DNA of 64,000 nucleotides from Companilactobacillus kimchii DSM 13961 = JCM 10707 (lineage in GTDB: Bacteria; Bacillota; Bacilli; Lactobacillales; Lactobacillaceae), in assembly GCF_001435445.1 (NCBI RefSeq), contig NZ_AZDH01000017.1, positions 62,001 to 126,000 on the forward strand, given 5' to 3'. The notes beneath the pieces are model-generated. The model saw nothing but the letters and a program-made list of their open reading frames with translations. It had not been told where the DNA came from and made no database searches. Positions 63,303 to 64,000 of this stretch are shown here, one piece after another (the first letter of the stretch is position 1; each line of letters opens with the position of its first letter). The position numbers and the translations under genes are program-made.

Positions 63303-64000
63303 ATGTTGATAAAAAAACAATTGCTATATGCTACTTTGTTTGCTTCTAGTTGCCTTTTTTCAACCACAATTGTTAAAGCTGATGAAGACACTAATGACCA
63401 ACAACAAGCAATAACAACACAAGCAAATACTCAGACAAAAACAACAGACAATGTTTCTGAGAGCAATAAGAATTCGGTTTGGATTCAAATTCCTGAGAAT
63501 TCAAACGAAAAAACTGTTCAAAACAATACAGTTAAACAAAGTGAAGATGAACCTTCTGCAACAACACCGGATAATTCAAACGATGTTCAGACACCGGTTA
63601 CTACTCAAAATAGTCAATCTACTCAAGCTGTTCAAGAAGCTCAAGCAACTTATCATGACGAAGCTATAAATGGTGTATTTACTATTAGTGATAATTTTGT
63701 AAATTTACACGATAATAATGATCAACCAATAACGAACCGCTATTTAGGCCCAAATACTGCATGGCGTGCTGATTATCGTCGTACTTATAAGGACAAGGTC
63801 TATTACCGAGTTGCCACAACTGAATATGTGGATTCAACGATGGGAACTTATCGCGATTATGCTCAGCCATATAACGGGACTGTAACAGTCGTTTATAAGA
63901 GTGGTGCTAGTGTTCATGATTTCCAAGGCTTTGGTGATAAGGCAGTTTACTTGGGAAATAATTTACCAACCGGTAGTAGTTGGAAAGTTAATAGTCGTGC
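63303..64000 (+). CDS. Secreted SLAP-domain surface protein, N-terminal part only
   Basis: The frame opens at ATG 63303 after AGGGGAG and runs off the right edge, giving about 232 residues. A signal peptide (KKQLLYATLFASSCLFSTTI, cleavage after VKA) is followed by a low-complexity Thr/Gln/Asn-rich stretch to about residue 115 and then a SLAP-type (S-layer associated) repeat: VNLHDNNDQPITNRYLGPNT, YKDKVYYRVATTEYVD. A second related repeat starts near residue 195 (VTVVYKSGASVHDF). SLAP domains bind the cell wall in lactobacilli. What lies downstream is unknown. Confidence 0.8.
   Translation, partial: MLIKKQLLYATLFASSCLFSTTIVKADEDTNDQQQAITTQANTQTKTTDNVSESNKNSVWIQIPENSNEKTVQNNTVKQSEDEPSATTPDNSNDVQTPVTTQNSQSTQAVQEAQATYHDEAINGVFTISDNFVNLHDNNDQPITNRYLGPNTAWRADYRRTYKDKVYYRVATTEYVDSTMGTYRDYAQPYNGTVTVVYKSGASVHDFQGFGDKAVYLGNNLPTGSSWKVNSR

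Noticed and set aside
1-64000. Search for tRNA, rRNA, insertion sequences, prophage and CRISPR
   Set aside because: No cloverleaf, rRNA segment, transposase, integrase or regular direct-repeat array was found by eye.

Overview
The window looks like chromosomal DNA of a low-GC lactic acid bacterium (Lactobacillaceae). The evidence is the AT-rich composition, glyQS and hisS-aspS T-box leaders, a DUF285/BspA-type repeat protein ending in a WxL-like domain, a secreted SLAP-domain protein, several PTS genes, and typical Firmicute housekeeping neighbourhoods (prmA-rsmE, rel-dtd, phoH-ybeY-cdd-era-recO, dnaG-rpoD-trmK). The surface-protein types would suit the Companilactobacillus/Lactobacillus side, but the genus is a guess. 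No rRNA, tRNA, CRISPR array, prophage or insertion sequence was seen.

Layout. 1-16.5 kb is accessory in character: the end of an alpha-galactosidase, a putative bacteriocin-immunity protein, a ROK regulator, a glyoxalase-fold protein, two MFS exporters with HTH regulators, a lipoprotein, an acetyltransferase, Tex, an ABC-2 exporter divergent from a MarR regulator with three operator-like repeats between them, a LOG protein, a truncated YhgE/Pip remnant, an M20 peptidase and several very small genes. 16.6-36.5 kb carries prmA-rsmE, rel-dtd-HAD-Doc-like, a cell-wall amidase, a T-box-controlled hisS-aspS operon, msrB-msrA, a YitT protein, the large BspA/WxL surface protein, nfo, the PEP-synthase regulator and rpsU. 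36.5-43.4 kb holds phoH-ybeY, cdd-era-recO and a T-box-controlled glyQS.

43.5-54.2 kb is a sugar-uptake region in two parts. The first is a MurR/RpiR regulator divergent from an orphan PTS EIIC and a tyrosine phosphatase, with paired operators and a cre site between them. The second is a BglG/MtlR-type PRD regulator followed by fructose-family EIIA, EIIB and EIIC, a GH38 alpha-mannosidase and a GRP-type sugar permease; this resembles an uptake and hydrolysis route for an alpha-mannoside such as mannosylglycerate. 54.3-64 kb returns to housekeeping (dnaG-rpoD, cfa, trmK, a Nif3-like gene, pepT, rsgA) and ends in an incomplete SLAP-domain surface protein.

Most interesting points: a Doc-fold protein that has lost the Fic catalytic residues and sits beside rel-dtd without an antitoxin; structured leaders with early hairpin/T-tracts in front of dnaG and rsgA; a three-copy AGGTNTACCT-type operator between the ABC exporter and its MarR; RpiR palindromes 84 bp apart upstream of an orphan EIIC; and two decaying gene remnants. 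All family names come from reading the sequence; no database search was run.
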